This document shows positions 32,437-41,541 of a stretch of 64,000 bases of DNA, piece by piece. Numbering within the stretch: the stretch's first letter is position 1; every line of letters starts with the position of its first letter. The notes below the pieces were generated by a model, which did no database searches, was not told where the DNA came from, and worked only from the letters and a program-made list of their open reading frames with translations. The translations under genes were made by a program, and so were the position numbers. Source of the DNA: Rheinheimera texasensis DSM 17496 (GTDB lineage: Bacteria > Pseudomonadota > Gammaproteobacteria > Enterobacterales > Alteromonadaceae); the NCBI RefSeq assembly GCF_000711985.1, contig NZ_JONU01000007.1, positions 930,001 to 994,000 on the forward strand, in the 5' to 3' direction.

Positions 32437-32958
32437 TTATGGCATATCTGGATCAGCGGTAGTGTTTGCAAGCCCTTTCGGCTCAGCGATGACATCCGAC
32501 CAGGACACAACACTACAACTCCATTCGTTGCCTACAACGTGTTGGCAGCTTTGCCTGATAGTTTTCGAGTCTTTGGCGACACATGCGGCTAAGTTATGTT
32601 TATTAACAAGCTCCAGGCCCAAGGCCTTACAGTTGTCTGTTTTTGCTAAAAACGGTTCGATATATACGTTCTTAAAATAGAAGAAATCGTACAAGCTCTT
32701 CGCACCTGACGCGGCCAAGCCCATGACTATCACAATCGGGATCACTTTGATGATAACAGGTGTAAATTTTGCGACTAAAAAGCCAATGGCACCGGCAACT
32801 ATCGAGATAGCGACCAGCAATAACAAGTTTGGCTGCCAGAAAAACAGCTCGTTGAACACAAAGACTGAGCCGGCGAATAAAACAACCGCTGTGCCTCTGA
32901 TGAGCACAGTATCCGAATCCTTCAGGTCTTTGTGTGATAGCCAGTTAATCAACATTTC
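32437..32958 (-). CDS. Membrane protein of unknown function
   Basis: 173 residues from ATG 32958, preceded by GGAGGCGAA; a 98-codon upstream extension lacks coding character. Three hydrophobic segments (TAVVLFAGSVFVFNELFFW; LLLLVAISIVAGAIGFLVA; VIKVIPIVIVMGLAASGA) are followed by a soluble tail with four Cys (DNCKALG, AACVAKDS, RQSCQHV, EWSCSVV) that could form disulfides outside the cytoplasm. No family recognised. Located in the accessory region. Confidence 0.65.
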   Translation of the reverse strand, partial: EMLINWLSHKDLKDSDTVLIRGTAVVLFAGSVFVFNELFFWQPNLLLLVAISIVAGAIGFLVAKFTPVIIKVIPIVIVMGLAASGAKSLYDFFYFKNVYIEPFLAKTDNCKALGLELVNKHNLAACVAKDSKTIRQSCQHVVGNEWSCSVVSWSDVIAEPKGLANTTADPDMP

Positions 32959-33582
32959 GCCTCCATGCTCAGAGCACCATTCAGTTCTAAAAAGCGGTAA
33001 CAGAGAACGGCTGAACAGCTGCGTTGCCACAGCTCGAAGGAGCACCAGTATTCCTTCGGTTTTTCGCCTTGCCTGAGGCAATATCAGGTGGCTCAGCGGC
33101 TCACTGCTTAACCTATATTGTGCTCTGGTTACAGCCTTGACTGTATTACATTTTTTCGCCAACAACAATTGGCTGAAACGACATACCGGACCGCTTATGA
33201 TTGGGCAAAAAGATCTGAGGTCATCACGAGTTTTGTAGAGCTGCGGGTACAACTAACCTGTCCAGGTTTCCTTTGTTGGCCCCCTCATTCCGTGACAACC
33301 AGAGGTTCAGACAGCGCCAAATGTCAGCAATTCAATCAATACTGCAGTCCCCATATTCCAACCAAGCCAGCCGTGGAGCCTGCGTTCAGGAGTGATCGCG
33401 GGACGCGTGAATGGGCGCTAACCGTGCTGGCGGGGTTCAAATATTTACAATGGTTGTCAGAACACTTTACACATAAAAGCACTTAATTTATTAGATCTTA
33501 ATAATATTTATATTAATCAGTAAGTTAATTTCATGGCATCTATTATGCTATGTAACCATAGATTCAGCTTAGGAGTTTAAAA
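32959..33582. other. Gene-poor stretch with terminator-like hairpin and repeat copy B
   Basis: No gene is supported in these 624 bp. It contains CGAAGGA / TCCTTCG plus GTTTTT at 33035-33064 (a terminator-like hairpin with no gene in front of it on that strand), the diverged second copy of the dispersed repeat at 33361-33439, and from about 33470 an AT-rich stretch with TATTATGCT near 33541 that likely includes the promoter of the next gene. Confidence 0.45.
33361..33439. repeat. Dispersed repeat, copy B
   Basis: CCAAGCCAGCCG, GGAGTGATCGCGGGA and GAATGGGCG followed by GTGCTGGCGGGGTT align with copy A (31478-31569) in the same order and orientation. Identity is partial, so these are old copies or members of a loosely conserved family. 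Confidence 0.45.
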
Positions 33583-34269
33583 ATGAAAAAGACTATTCTT
33601 CTCTCTCTCAGTATGTTGCTCGCCAGTGTTGCTAACGCCGGTGTTATTGACACCACAGCAGCCTGGAACAGTGCCGGACAACCAAATATCAGTCCGTTCG
33701 GTCAACCGGAAACAGCCACCTATGGTCAAACGTTTACAGCAACGGCGGCACTTGGTAGCAAAATCGATAGTTTTTCTTTTTATCTCAGCAATGTCGCTTC
33801 AAGTAACACAGCTTTTGCTGCCTATATCGCACGTTGGGACGGCCTGAAAGCTACTGGCCCGATTTTGTACAGCAGTGCCTCTAACTGGATACCAACAGGT
33901 CAAGCCGGTTTTACTAAGTTTAGTTTTAATACCGGTGGCGTCAGCCTGACTGCGGGACAACAATATGTCGCTTTTCTGAGCGCTTCGGGCTTGGGTGCCA
34001 ATGGCAATACCACGACGACTATGGGTTTCTTATCAAATCCGGCGGCTTACACGGGTGGTGCTTTTGTGTTCTTCAATAACAGCGACTTCTCGCAACTGAC
34101 CACCACCACCTGGGATAACTTTTTAGGTAATTATGGCGATGCAGCGTTTGAAGCATCGTTCTCTGACCAGGCTGCAGCTGTGTCAACTCCTGGTAGCATG
34201 TCTTTGTTTGGCATCGCAACTTTACTGCTCGCCGGTGGTATTCGTTCACGGCAACGCCAGCAACGTTAA
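33583..34269 (+). CDS. PEP-CTERM-like secreted protein
   Basis: 228 residues. N-terminal signal peptide KKTILLSLSMLLASVANA, a beta-rich body with YGQTFTATAALGSKIDSFSF and LTAGQQYVAFLSASG (typical of choice-of-anchor/PEP-CTERM domain families), and a C-terminal sorting tail: VSTPGSMSLFGIATLLLAGG then RSRQRQQR. The tail has the Pro, single membrane helix and Arg-rich end expected for exosortase substrates, but the motif is TPGS rather than PEP. No exosortase gene is in the window. ATG 33583 follows AGGAG. Confidence 0.78.
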   Translation: MKKTILLSLSMLLASVANAGVIDTTAAWNSAGQPNISPFGQPETATYGQTFTATAALGSKIDSFSFYLSNVASSNTAFAAYIARWDGLKATGPILYSSASNWIPTGQAGFTKFSFNTGGVSLTAGQQYVAFLSASGLGANGNTTTTMGFLSNPAAYTGGAFVFFNNSDFSQLTTTTWDNFLGNYGDAAFEASFSDQAAAVSTPGSMSLFGIATLLLAGGIRSRQRQQR

Positions 34270-34282
34270 TCTGCAACTCAAG

Positions 34283-34327
34283 CCACAGGATAAAAAAGCC
34301 AGCGCCTAGCGGCCTTTTATCCTGTGG
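34283..34327. terminator. Strong bidirectional terminator
   Basis: Perfect 13-bp stem CCACAGGATAAAA (34283-34295) / TTTTATCCTGTGG (34315-34327) around a GC-rich inner part. It separates the PEP-CTERM-like gene from the leftward GlcNAc operon whose last gene ends at 34389. Confidence 0.8.
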
Positions 34328-34388
34328 ACGCCAATCCCCCCATACCAATAGCTGTTGCTGCCTGTTATAAACGACCGTAAGTTACGCG

Positions 34389-35963
34389 TTATTTTTGCAC
34401 CTCAATAAACACCGGATTGCTGTAAAACCACAAATCGCTCCAAGGGTTTTCGCCTTTGGTGTCGGCTTTGGGTTCCAGCTCGTCGCGCAGGTTGGTGCCG
34501 CGCAGGCGGATGTACTGGCTTTGTTGCAGGTTTTTCAGCGAGTAACTGAGCTGATAGACCACGCCGTTACTGTCGTCGGATACTTTTTTAAACTCAGTCT
34601 GGTCAAAGCGCTGCAGCACACGGGTTTGTGGTGCTTCGTCAGCGTTACGGTCAGCTGCAGGGCCTGTGACTTGGCCGCCTATGACATCCAGTCGGGCCAC
34701 TTGTGGTCGTTCGAGCCCGCCGTTTAAAGCGGCCGGTACGCGAAAGCGGATTTGCACTAAAACGTCGCTGCCGGCTTTGATCTGCAGGCTCTCACCGGCT
34801 TTTGCTACTTTTGTGCTGTCAGCGCCCAGCCCTTGGGCGCCCTGCTCCTGCATGCCCTGCTCTTGCACACTGAGATCCAGCTCGTCGATTAAATCGCCGG
34901 TGGTGACAAAGATGGTGCCGTTTTTCAGCGCTGCAAAAATGGCGTCGTAGTTTTTGTCGGCCAACACATAAGTTTTGGCATATTGGCCGGGCCAGAAATC
35001 GGCCCAGCCGTCGGTGTAATGGCCGTGACTGTCGGAGACACCAGTCACCCAAAACCGGCGACCTTCGCTTAATAAACTGTCCCAGACCCCGCCCAAGCGC
35101 GCGGTCATCTGATCATAACCGCCGTAGGTTGGATGGTCCGGGTATTCGCCGCGGATGCCGTCTGGTTTTGGGCTGCCGTCCGCGTTTAAGGTGGCGGCCT
35201 GATGGCCCTCAGCGGCCGTCATGCCAATCATCACGCCGGGCGCTGTGTCCTGCCAGTCGCGTAATTGCTGCGGCGTGATTTTAAAATATTGCCGAAAACC
35301 CCTGGCGAGGCGCGCCGGGTGATTGGCGAGCAGCAACGGTGGATCTGGCAGCTGCGCCATCGCCGCAAGCGCTTTTAGCATATAAGCATCTTCGGCTTTT
35401 TCCGGCGCCGGCGGTACGCCCTGACGGCCGTTGTAAATCCGCTCAATGCTAAACAGTTGCTCGGCTTCATTCGGTCTGCTGTCTTTAACGACCGCATCAG
35501 GCCGGTACGGCATAATCAAACTGGCGTGACGGCCGCCCGGCGCGTTACCCGGCACGTCGAATTCCATGCCATGAAACTGCAAAATCTGCGGCAGCGCGCG
35601 CCGTGATGCCAGCAGTTCCGGATATGCTTGTTTTAACGCCAGCTCAGCACGGTTAGGCCCGCCATGGTCGGTCAGCACTATCCAGTCGAGGCCATAATGG
35701 CTTGCCATCTGGGCATTGAGCGGGATCGAATATTTGGCATCGCCGCCAATAATAGGTTTGGGCGGAAACACGCTGTTGTCCCATTTCACACTGTAATGGG
35801 TGTGGATATGGTGGTCGCCGGCCAGCCAGTGTTTTGCCGGCTTTGCTGCCTGTGGCTGGCTCTGTGATTGCTGGCCTTCTGATTGCTGACTCTGCTGCGC
35901 ACAGCCCGTCAGCGATAAAGCGACAGCAAGGCTTAGCGGCGTAAAAAACAATACATTCTTCAT
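34389..35963 (-). CDS. PHP-domain metallohydrolase, lipoprotein (CehA/McbA-like)
   Basis: 524 residues. Lipoprotein signal with lipobox LTGC (Cys21) followed by a Gln/Ser-rich linker. The PHP metal site is clear: GDHHIHTHYS near 50, VLTDHGG near 97, HGMEFDVPG near 130, NHPAR near 215 and GVSDSHGHY near 310. Such proteins are phosphoesterases or related hydrolases; the outer location suggests action on an extracellular phosphorylated or ester-linked product. Last gene of the nag operon, overlapping the GH28-like gene by 4 bp. The C-terminal 150 residues look like a beta-sandwich. Substrate unknown. Confidence 0.82.
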   Translation of the reverse strand: MKNVLFFTPLSLAVALSLTGCAQQSQQSEGQQSQSQPQAAKPAKHWLAGDHHIHTHYSVKWDNSVFPPKPIIGGDAKYSIPLNAQMASHYGLDWIVLTDHGGPNRAELALKQAYPELLASRRALPQILQFHGMEFDVPGNAPGGRHASLIMPYRPDAVVKDSRPNEAEQLFSIERIYNGRQGVPPAPEKAEDAYMLKALAAMAQLPDPPLLLANHPARLARGFRQYFKITPQQLRDWQDTAPGVMIGMTAAEGHQAATLNADGSPKPDGIRGEYPDHPTYGGYDQMTARLGGVWDSLLSEGRRFWVTGVSDSHGHYTDGWADFWPGQYAKTYVLADKNYDAIFAALKNGTIFVTTGDLIDELDLSVQEQGMQEQGAQGLGADSTKVAKAGESLQIKAGSDVLVQIRFRVPAALNGGLERPQVARLDVIGGQVTGPAADRNADEAPQTRVLQRFDQTEFKKVSDDSNGVVYQLSYSLKNLQQSQYIRLRGTNLRDELEPKADTKGENPWSDLWFYSNPVFIEVQK

Positions 35964-37702
35964 GATTTTTTCTCTTTCGCTGCAGGCACAAACTGCAGCG
36001 TGGCATTTTTATCAGGCCCTGCCGCCGTTTCAAAATAAGGCGCCAGCGGTTTGACCAAAGCGATACCGCCATTGTCTGCACTCAGCAGTTCAGCGACGCC
36101 ACTTTGATTGTCGCTGCTAAGCGCCAATAACAACGGCTGCGGCACATTTTGCAGTACCAGCTGCGGTCGTTGTGTGCCGGCGAAATGGGCTTGCTGCAGG
36201 CTCAGCCGGCGCACATCATCCAGCACCAGCGCCGGGCGAAAATCGGCGTCGCGACAGCGGATTTGGATGTTTTTCAGCTGCAGCCCATCGACGTGGCGGA
36301 CAAACAAGCCATAAGCCGGCAGCTCACCAAACATGCTGTACTCCGGATAAGCCGCGCGTTCCTGCGGCACCAGATGCAGCTGATGCCAGGGCCGGTAGGC
36401 CATGCCGCTATTAGCGCGGCCCGGATAGCTGATGTCGATATTTTCCATCGCTACGTCATGCACCTTGGCATCCGGCAGGCCGGTAATGGAAGCAGGAATG
36501 GGGTTATGCAGCGCGTTCAGCAAAGGCCCACGCACCTGATAGGCCAAATCGGCCGGGCCAAAGGCAATACTGGCTTTGAGGTTGCGGATCCGCACATTGC
36601 GCAAAGTGCCGACCGCTTTGTCAGGCGCCACGCCCATATTACGCTGGCCCAGGCGGATAAACAGTGCACAGCCGACGTGCTGCGCATCGATACCGTCGAC
36701 TTCGACATCTTCTAAAAATGCACCATCAACGCTCTCTAAAGCCACCGCGGCGCGGTAAGTATCAAACACCACGATGTTGCGGATGCTGACACGGCGAAAA
36801 CCGCCTTGTGATTCAGTGCCAAACTTGACGCCATTGGCTGAGGAGCGCACCACGCAGTCGCGGATCTCAATATCTTCGTTGTACAAACCCTTGGTCGATT
36901 TCAGGCAAATCGCGTCATCGGCGGCATTGATAAAACAGTTGCTGACCCGTACTTTGCGACAATCGTTGATATCGATGCCGTCGTTATTCCAGTAGCAATC
37001 ACTATCAACGCGGATACCGTCTATGACCAGATCGGTACAGGCGCCATAGTGCTGCACCCAGGCTGCGCTGTTGGCGATGGTCAGGTCATAAATGCGGATG
37101 TTCTCGCAGTGGGTAAAAGCGATGACTTGGGGGCGGTGATTGGAGCGGTTACGCCACAGGTTAAAATCCGGCTCGATGCGGCGCCCGGAATGATGTAAAT
37201 CGCTGATATTATTGGCAAGCTGGCGACCTTGCCCATCTACGCGGCCTTTGCCGCACAAAGCGATGTTGCTGGCCTGGTCGGCCCAGAGCAGCGCATGCAG
37301 CTGGCCTTGTGCATCATAATAATCGACGATATCGACGCTGCCCAAAAGCACTGCACCTTCATCAAACTCAAGTTGCACGCCGCTTTTAAGCTGCAAAGCG
37401 CCGCTCAGATACTGGCCTTCACCAAACTGCAAAGTACCACCTCCGGCGGCCGCTAAGGCATCAATCGCTTGCTGTAGCGTGGCAGTGATTTTGCTGCTGC
37501 CATCGGTAGCCACACCTAAGCTTTTGACCAGCACCCTTTTGCCGGCAGGCAATGCTGGTCTGTTATTGTGTTTAGCCAACTGCAGATACAACTGTTCAAA
37601 TTGCGCCAACCGGCTTTGTGGCTCGGCCCCTGCTTTTGCCAGGAGCGGCGCAGCGGCAGCAGCGGCCAGCGCCGATTGCAGAAAAATACGACGGGTCAGC
37701 AT
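35960..37702 (-). CDS. GH28-fold (polygalacturonase-like) beta-helix protein
   Basis: 580 residues, exported: twin-Arg-like RRIFLQSALAAAAAAPLLA start. Right-handed beta-helix with GH28 hallmarks: GGGTLQFGEGQYLSGALQLK near 90, NNDGIDINDCRKVRVSNCFI near 235-255 (catalytic Asp of the NTDG-type motif) and AADDAICLKS near 260 (DD pair). The usual GHG motif is replaced by SANGVKFGTES, so the canonical catalytic His is missing and hydrolase activity on pectin cannot be assumed. It sits between the PI-PLC-like and PHP genes with 1-4 bp overlaps, so it probably acts on the same glycan. Confidence 0.82.
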   Translation of the reverse strand: MLTRRIFLQSALAAAAAAPLLAKAGAEPQSRLAQFEQLYLQLAKHNNRPALPAGKRVLVKSLGVATDGSSKITATLQQAIDALAAAGGGTLQFGEGQYLSGALQLKSGVQLEFDEGAVLLGSVDIVDYYDAQGQLHALLWADQASNIALCGKGRVDGQGRQLANNISDLHHSGRRIEPDFNLWRNRSNHRPQVIAFTHCENIRIYDLTIANSAAWVQHYGACTDLVIDGIRVDSDCYWNNDGIDINDCRKVRVSNCFINAADDAICLKSTKGLYNEDIEIRDCVVRSSANGVKFGTESQGGFRRVSIRNIVVFDTYRAAVALESVDGAFLEDVEVDGIDAQHVGCALFIRLGQRNMGVAPDKAVGTLRNVRIRNLKASIAFGPADLAYQVRGPLLNALHNPIPASITGLPDAKVHDVAMENIDISYPGRANSGMAYRPWHQLHLVPQERAAYPEYSMFGELPAYGLFVRHVDGLQLKNIQIRCRDADFRPALVLDDVRRLSLQQAHFAGTQRPQLVLQNVPQPLLLALSSDNQSGVAELLSADNGGIALVKPLAPYFETAAGPDKNATLQFVPAAKEKKS

Positions 37703-38886
37703 CAGGGAGTTCCTCTGTTATGGCAAAACGCTTCGGTAAAAGGCCGGTCCGGCAGGCGAAATTGCTGCGCGGGCTCGCCTTGAGGCGCGCCTGAATAAAA
37801 ATCCGATGAAATAAACTGAGCGCCACTTTTAAGCGCATGGGTAAAACGGGCTGGATGGAGCACGTTGCCGTCATCACTGCGGGTACGGACTAACAAGCCT
37901 TGTGCCAGCGCGCTGGTGATGTCAGCTTGCTGGCTTGCCGGGTCATTCAGCACTAATATTGCCGCTTCGTCAGTATCAGCAGGATAATTGCCAAACATCA
38001 GCCGGCCTTGCAGCGATGGGTAACCAGCGCGATACAAAGCGAGTTGCGCCGGCGAGCCGTCAAATAACAGCACAAAACGCCCCGCGGCCTGTTTTAACGT
38101 CGGCCAGCCATGCTGTCGCAGACTGGCCGCAAGGCTTAATGGCGCCTGACGCACATCATCCGGTATCAACAACCGGTTTCGACCGAGGCCTTGCAACCAC
38201 AGCTGTTCCAACGCCTGATAATCAGCCGCAAGCCATGCCTCAGCCTGACTTGCTTTTGCCGCCAGAGTCGCCGGCAAATAAGCGCCGGCGCCCTGCTCGC
38301 GGATATTGATCACAATCAGTACCGGCCAGTGTCCGGGGTTGGCCTCTGACCATTGCCTGAGTGCCCCTACACAATGACGCGCATCGGCGCAGTGGCTGGC
38401 GAAATCTATGTCCGGCAAATGCAGCACTTTAAAACCGGGCTTTGCCAGTGACGGCGGAAGATACTGAGCGACCAAATGGCCGATTGCAGCCATCGCCTGC
38501 TGCATTTCCGTGGCAAACAACGGAGCGGCGTAACGCCCCCCCTGCGCATCTTTAAGAAAGTCCAGCTCCAATAAGCGCAGCCCCTGATTGAGCTGCGCCG
38601 TCAGACTGGCGTGGCCATATTCGAGGCTGCGCAGTTTTTGCCGGGCGGCCGCTTGTTGCTCCGCAGGGATCAACGCCGCGACGCGCGTGGCCACCCGTTC
38701 ATAATAAGCCGGCGGCAACACCGGTTTAAAACTGTTATGGGAACCGAGCCAGCGCGCCTGGTTGAGCGGGCAATCCGGCAAAACTTCAGGCACTGCAGAT
38801 GCCTGCGAAGCGACGCAGCAACAAAGACCAAAAGCCAGCCTCAGGCTAGCCTTGATCAGACGCTTTGGCTGAAGCAGCAGTTTCAT
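37702..38886 (-). CDS. Ca-dependent phosphoinositide phospholipase C-like protein
   Basis: 394 residues from ATG 38886 (GGTGAG ahead; a longer frame to 39030 is rejected). Signal peptide SLRLAFGLCCCVASQASA. The TIM-barrel PI-PLC pattern is visible: catalytic His in RWLGSHNSFK near 45, Glu/Asp in LRLLELDFLKD near 105, and the second His in FKVLHLPDIDF near 150, followed by RQWSEANPGHWPVLIVINIRE near 175-195. Family members cleave phosphatidylinositol-type phosphodiesters outside the cell. Placed in a GlcNAc operon directly after nagP, and not far from inositol catabolism genes. Overlaps the next gene (TGATG). Confidence 0.83.
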   Translation of the reverse strand: MKLLLQPKRLIKASLRLAFGLCCCVASQASAVPEVLPDCPLNQARWLGSHNSFKPVLPPAYYERVATRVAALIPAEQQAAARQKLRSLEYGHASLTAQLNQGLRLLELDFLKDAQGGRYAAPLFATEMQQAMAAIGHLVAQYLPPSLAKPGFKVLHLPDIDFASHCADARHCVGALRQWSEANPGHWPVLIVINIREQGAGAYLPATLAAKASQAEAWLAADYQALEQLWLQGLGRNRLLIPDDVRQAPLSLAASLRQHGWPTLKQAAGRFVLLFDGSPAQLALYRAGYPSLQGRLMFGNYPADTDEAAILVLNDPASQQADITSALAQGLLVRTRSDDGNVLHPARFTHALKSGAQFISSDFYSGAPQGEPAQQFRLPDRPFTEAFCHNRGTP

Positions 38887-38908
38887 CTCACCGCGTCCGA
38901 ACTCATCA

Positions 38909-40228
38909 TCAGTGCGCTCTCGCCACGACCGGTTTGTGACCAGCCAGCGCGTAATAAAGAATAAAGGCATAACAGGGCAATAGCAGCAGATAAGCCTGTT
39001 GATGTCCCTGCGCATCGGCCAGCGCACCATACAGCAGCGGCAATACCGCGCCGCCGGCGATCCCCATGATCAGCAAGGCAGCCGCTTTCGGCGTTTTATC
39101 ACCCAGCCCTTGCAAAGCCAGTGGCCACACCGTTGGCCAGACCATTGCATTGGCAAGCCCCAACAGCGCCACGCAGCTGACAGGATCCGGCAGTAACGGC
39201 AGCCCGGTCCAGCCCCACAGCACAGTCGCTATCACTTGACTGCTGCGGTCCAGCAGCACAATAGCCAACGTCAGCACCAAACCGAGTAAAGCCGAAGCCT
39301 GCAGGGCTTTTGCCTGCGACAGCCAGCGCGGGATCAGCACCAGCCCCAGCACATAACCCACTACCATAAAAAACAAGGTAAAAGATGCCAGTGACAACGC
39401 ATTCGGCAACCCAAGCGCCTGACCAAAAAGCCCAATGGTGTCACCGGCGATGACCTCTACGCCGACATAACAAAACAGCGTCAGCACGCCTAAACGCAAA
39501 TGCCGAACTTGTAATACTTCTGCAGTAGTGACTGTACGCACCGGCACCGCGTCGGTTAAAGCCGGCAAATGCACCTGACGTAAAAACAACGCCAACAGCG
39601 CCATGGCAACCGCGATGCCAGCGTAAGGTAATACTAATTGCTCAGCCAGCATGGCAAGCTGCGCTTCTTGCTCAGCCGGCGCGAGCGCGGCCAGACTTTG
39701 TTGATCAATATGCGGTAAACCAGCCAGCACCAACGCGGTAAACACCAGCGGTGCCAGCACACCGGCGCTTTTGTTCAGGATGCCCATCAGGGAGATCCGC
39801 GCGGCGGCAGATTCAGCCGGGCCTAATAGCACCAGATAAGGATTGGACGCCGTCTGTAACAACGTCAGGCCAGCGCCGACCACAAATTGTGCCAGCAAAA
39901 ACAACCCAAATTTGGCCGATAAAGCTGCCGGGATAAACAGAGCACAGCCCAAACCAATCAGGCCAAGCCCGGCCGCCATCGACCGCTGGTAGCCAAGCCG
40001 CGCCAACAACGCCGACATCGGCAGCGCCATCACGACATAGGCGATATAAAACGAGAAAGCGACCAGCAGAGCCTCAAACTCGCTGAGCTGACAGACTAAT
40101 TGCAAAAACGGGATCAAGGCGCCGTTGAGCCAGGTGATAAAACCAAAGACAAAAAACAGTAAGCCAATCAACAGCAGAGGCTGCAAACTTGAGGCGTTGG
40201 TGGGCCGTACTGAAGCGGCATTCGTCAT
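38909..40228 (-). CDS. nagP: MFS sugar permease NagP (GlcNAc uptake)
   Basis: 439 residues, twelve hydrophobic segments, FucP/NagP branch of the major facilitator superfamily: GLLFFVFGFITWLNGALIPFLQ near 22-43, ASNPYLVLLGP near 127-137 and the second-half segments up to the YLLLLPCYAFILYYAL end. In Alteromonadales such NagP proteins import N-acetylglucosamine across the inner membrane. Context is the reason for the GlcNAc call: nagA overlaps by 4 bp and kinase/deaminase genes precede it. Use of unphosphorylated uptake explains the need for a cytosolic kinase (nagK). Confidence 0.9.
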   Translation of the reverse strand: MTNAASVRPTNASSLQPLLLIGLLFFVFGFITWLNGALIPFLQLVCQLSEFEALLVAFSFYIAYVVMALPMSALLARLGYQRSMAAGLGLIGLGCALFIPAALSAKFGLFLLAQFVVGAGLTLLQTASNPYLVLLGPAESAAARISLMGILNKSAGVLAPLVFTALVLAGLPHIDQQSLAALAPAEQEAQLAMLAEQLVLPYAGIAVAMALLALFLRQVHLPALTDAVPVRTVTTAEVLQVRHLRLGVLTLFCYVGVEVIAGDTIGLFGQALGLPNALSLASFTLFFMVVGYVLGLVLIPRWLSQAKALQASALLGLVLTLAIVLLDRSSQVIATVLWGWTGLPLLPDPVSCVALLGLANAMVWPTVWPLALQGLGDKTPKAAALLIMGIAGGAVLPLLYGALADAQGHQQAYLLLLPCYAFILYYALAGHKPVVARAH

Positions 40229-41541
40229 AACAGTTCCTTATCAGTCAAAGTGTGGGCTGCAGTGGCAGTGCCTTGTTCAGCCATAGTCACGGCGACGCCG
40301 CCAAGCCAGATCTGGCTGATTTGCCAGTCTGAGTCCAGTGCAAGTAAATCGGCACGCGCACCAGGCCTTATCACGCCAAACGGCAGGTCAGCAGGCGTTA
40401 ATGCCGGTTGGATCAGCAAAGCCGGATTGCGGCTGCAGGCGCTAAGACCAAGCTCTGGCGACAGTTGTAAATCAGCAATCAGATGATGTAACGCACTTTG
40501 CATATCCAGGGCAGAACCTGCCAGGGTGCCATCTGGCAGACAGAGTTTGTCGCTGCCGCGCAGACCACCCAAGGCACCGCCGGGGCTGGCCGGACGCCGT
40601 TCAATCCGGCTGTCACCGTATTGCAGCTGCTGCAAAGTGCTGCCGGTATGCGCCATTGCATCCGTCACCAGCACCAACCGCTCCTGCCCCAGATATTGCG
40701 CCATCAGGCGGGCGCTGGCCGGATGCAAATGATGATGGTCAAGAATTAAGCCACTGAAAGTGCCCTGCGCAGTCAGCGCAGCGCCGACCATACCGGGTTC
40801 ACGGCTGGTTAATGGCGACATTGCATTCATCAGGTGAGTAAAACCGCGGGCACCGGCGGCGACTGCGGCCATGGCCTGCGGATAACTGGCATTGGAATGG
40901 CCCAGACAAACAATGACACCTTGCGCACACAGTGCACTGATTTGCTCAGGGCTGACTGTTTCCGGCGCCAGTGTCAGCATGACGATGCCAATATCTTTGC
41001 GGCTAAACAATGCCAACTCAGCTGCTGACAAAGGCCGGATCTGCGCAGTCGGATGGATCCCGGGTTTGCTCCCGGATAAATGCGGGCCTTCAAAATGGAT
41101 CCCGGCAACAGTATGAGTCAAGCCGGCAGGGTCCGCTTGCAGCAAAGCGGCAACCGCATCGGCGGCTTGTTGCATCACCCGGAGATCGTCGGTGATGAGT
41201 GTTGGCAGCATTTTTGTGGTGCCATAAGCCAGATGTGCCCGGCTCATCTGTTTAAGCGCCGCCACATCTGGCTGCTGATTCAGCAGCACACCGCCGCCAC
41301 CATTGACCTGTACATCAATAAAGCCGGGCACCAGACAATGCAGTTTTGGCACGCCCGGCGGTACTTGTCTTTCTTCACAAGGCTCAACAGCGCTGATCTG
41401 AGCGCCTGTGACAGTCAGGAGCACCGGCCCCAGCCAATCGGAGCCGTCAAAGCAGCGCCGGGCAAATAACTGCGTCAGCGCTGGTGCTGCCGGCTCATGT
41501 CTTGCGGCCGATCCGCCGCTTTCGCCAACTTGCACCTTCAT
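40225..41541 (-). CDS. nagA: N-acetylglucosamine-6-phosphate deacetylase
   Basis: 438 residues (family about 380; extra N-terminal ~25 residues). Hydrolyses GlcNAc-6-P to GlcN-6-P and acetate. Metal and catalytic residues: Glu in GIHFEGPHLS near 150, His in CLGHSNASY near 215, His in FTHLMNAMSPL near 238, catalytic Asp in LVTDAMAHTG near 295. GFIDVQVNGGGG near 75 is the amidohydrolase entry motif. Start overlaps nagB-II by 4 bp, end overlaps nagP by 4 bp. Clear member of the nagX-K-B-A-P operon. Confidence 0.95.
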   Translation of the reverse strand: MKVQVGESGGSAARHEPAAPALTQLFARRCFDGSDWLGPVLLTVTGAQISAVEPCEERQVPPGVPKLHCLVPGFIDVQVNGGGGVLLNQQPDVAALKQMSRAHLAYGTTKMLPTLITDDLRVMQQAADAVAALLQADPAGLTHTVAGIHFEGPHLSGSKPGIHPTAQIRPLSAAELALFSRKDIGIVMLTLAPETVSPEQISALCAQGVIVCLGHSNASYPQAMAAVAAGARGFTHLMNAMSPLTSREPGMVGAALTAQGTFSGLILDHHHLHPASARLMAQYLGQERLVLVTDAMAHTGSTLQQLQYGDSRIERRPASPGGALGGLRGSDKLCLPDGTLAGSALDMQSALHHLIADLQLSPELGLSACSRNPALLIQPALTPADLPFGVIRPGARADLLALDSDWQISQIWLGGVAVTMAEQGTATAAHTLTDKELL

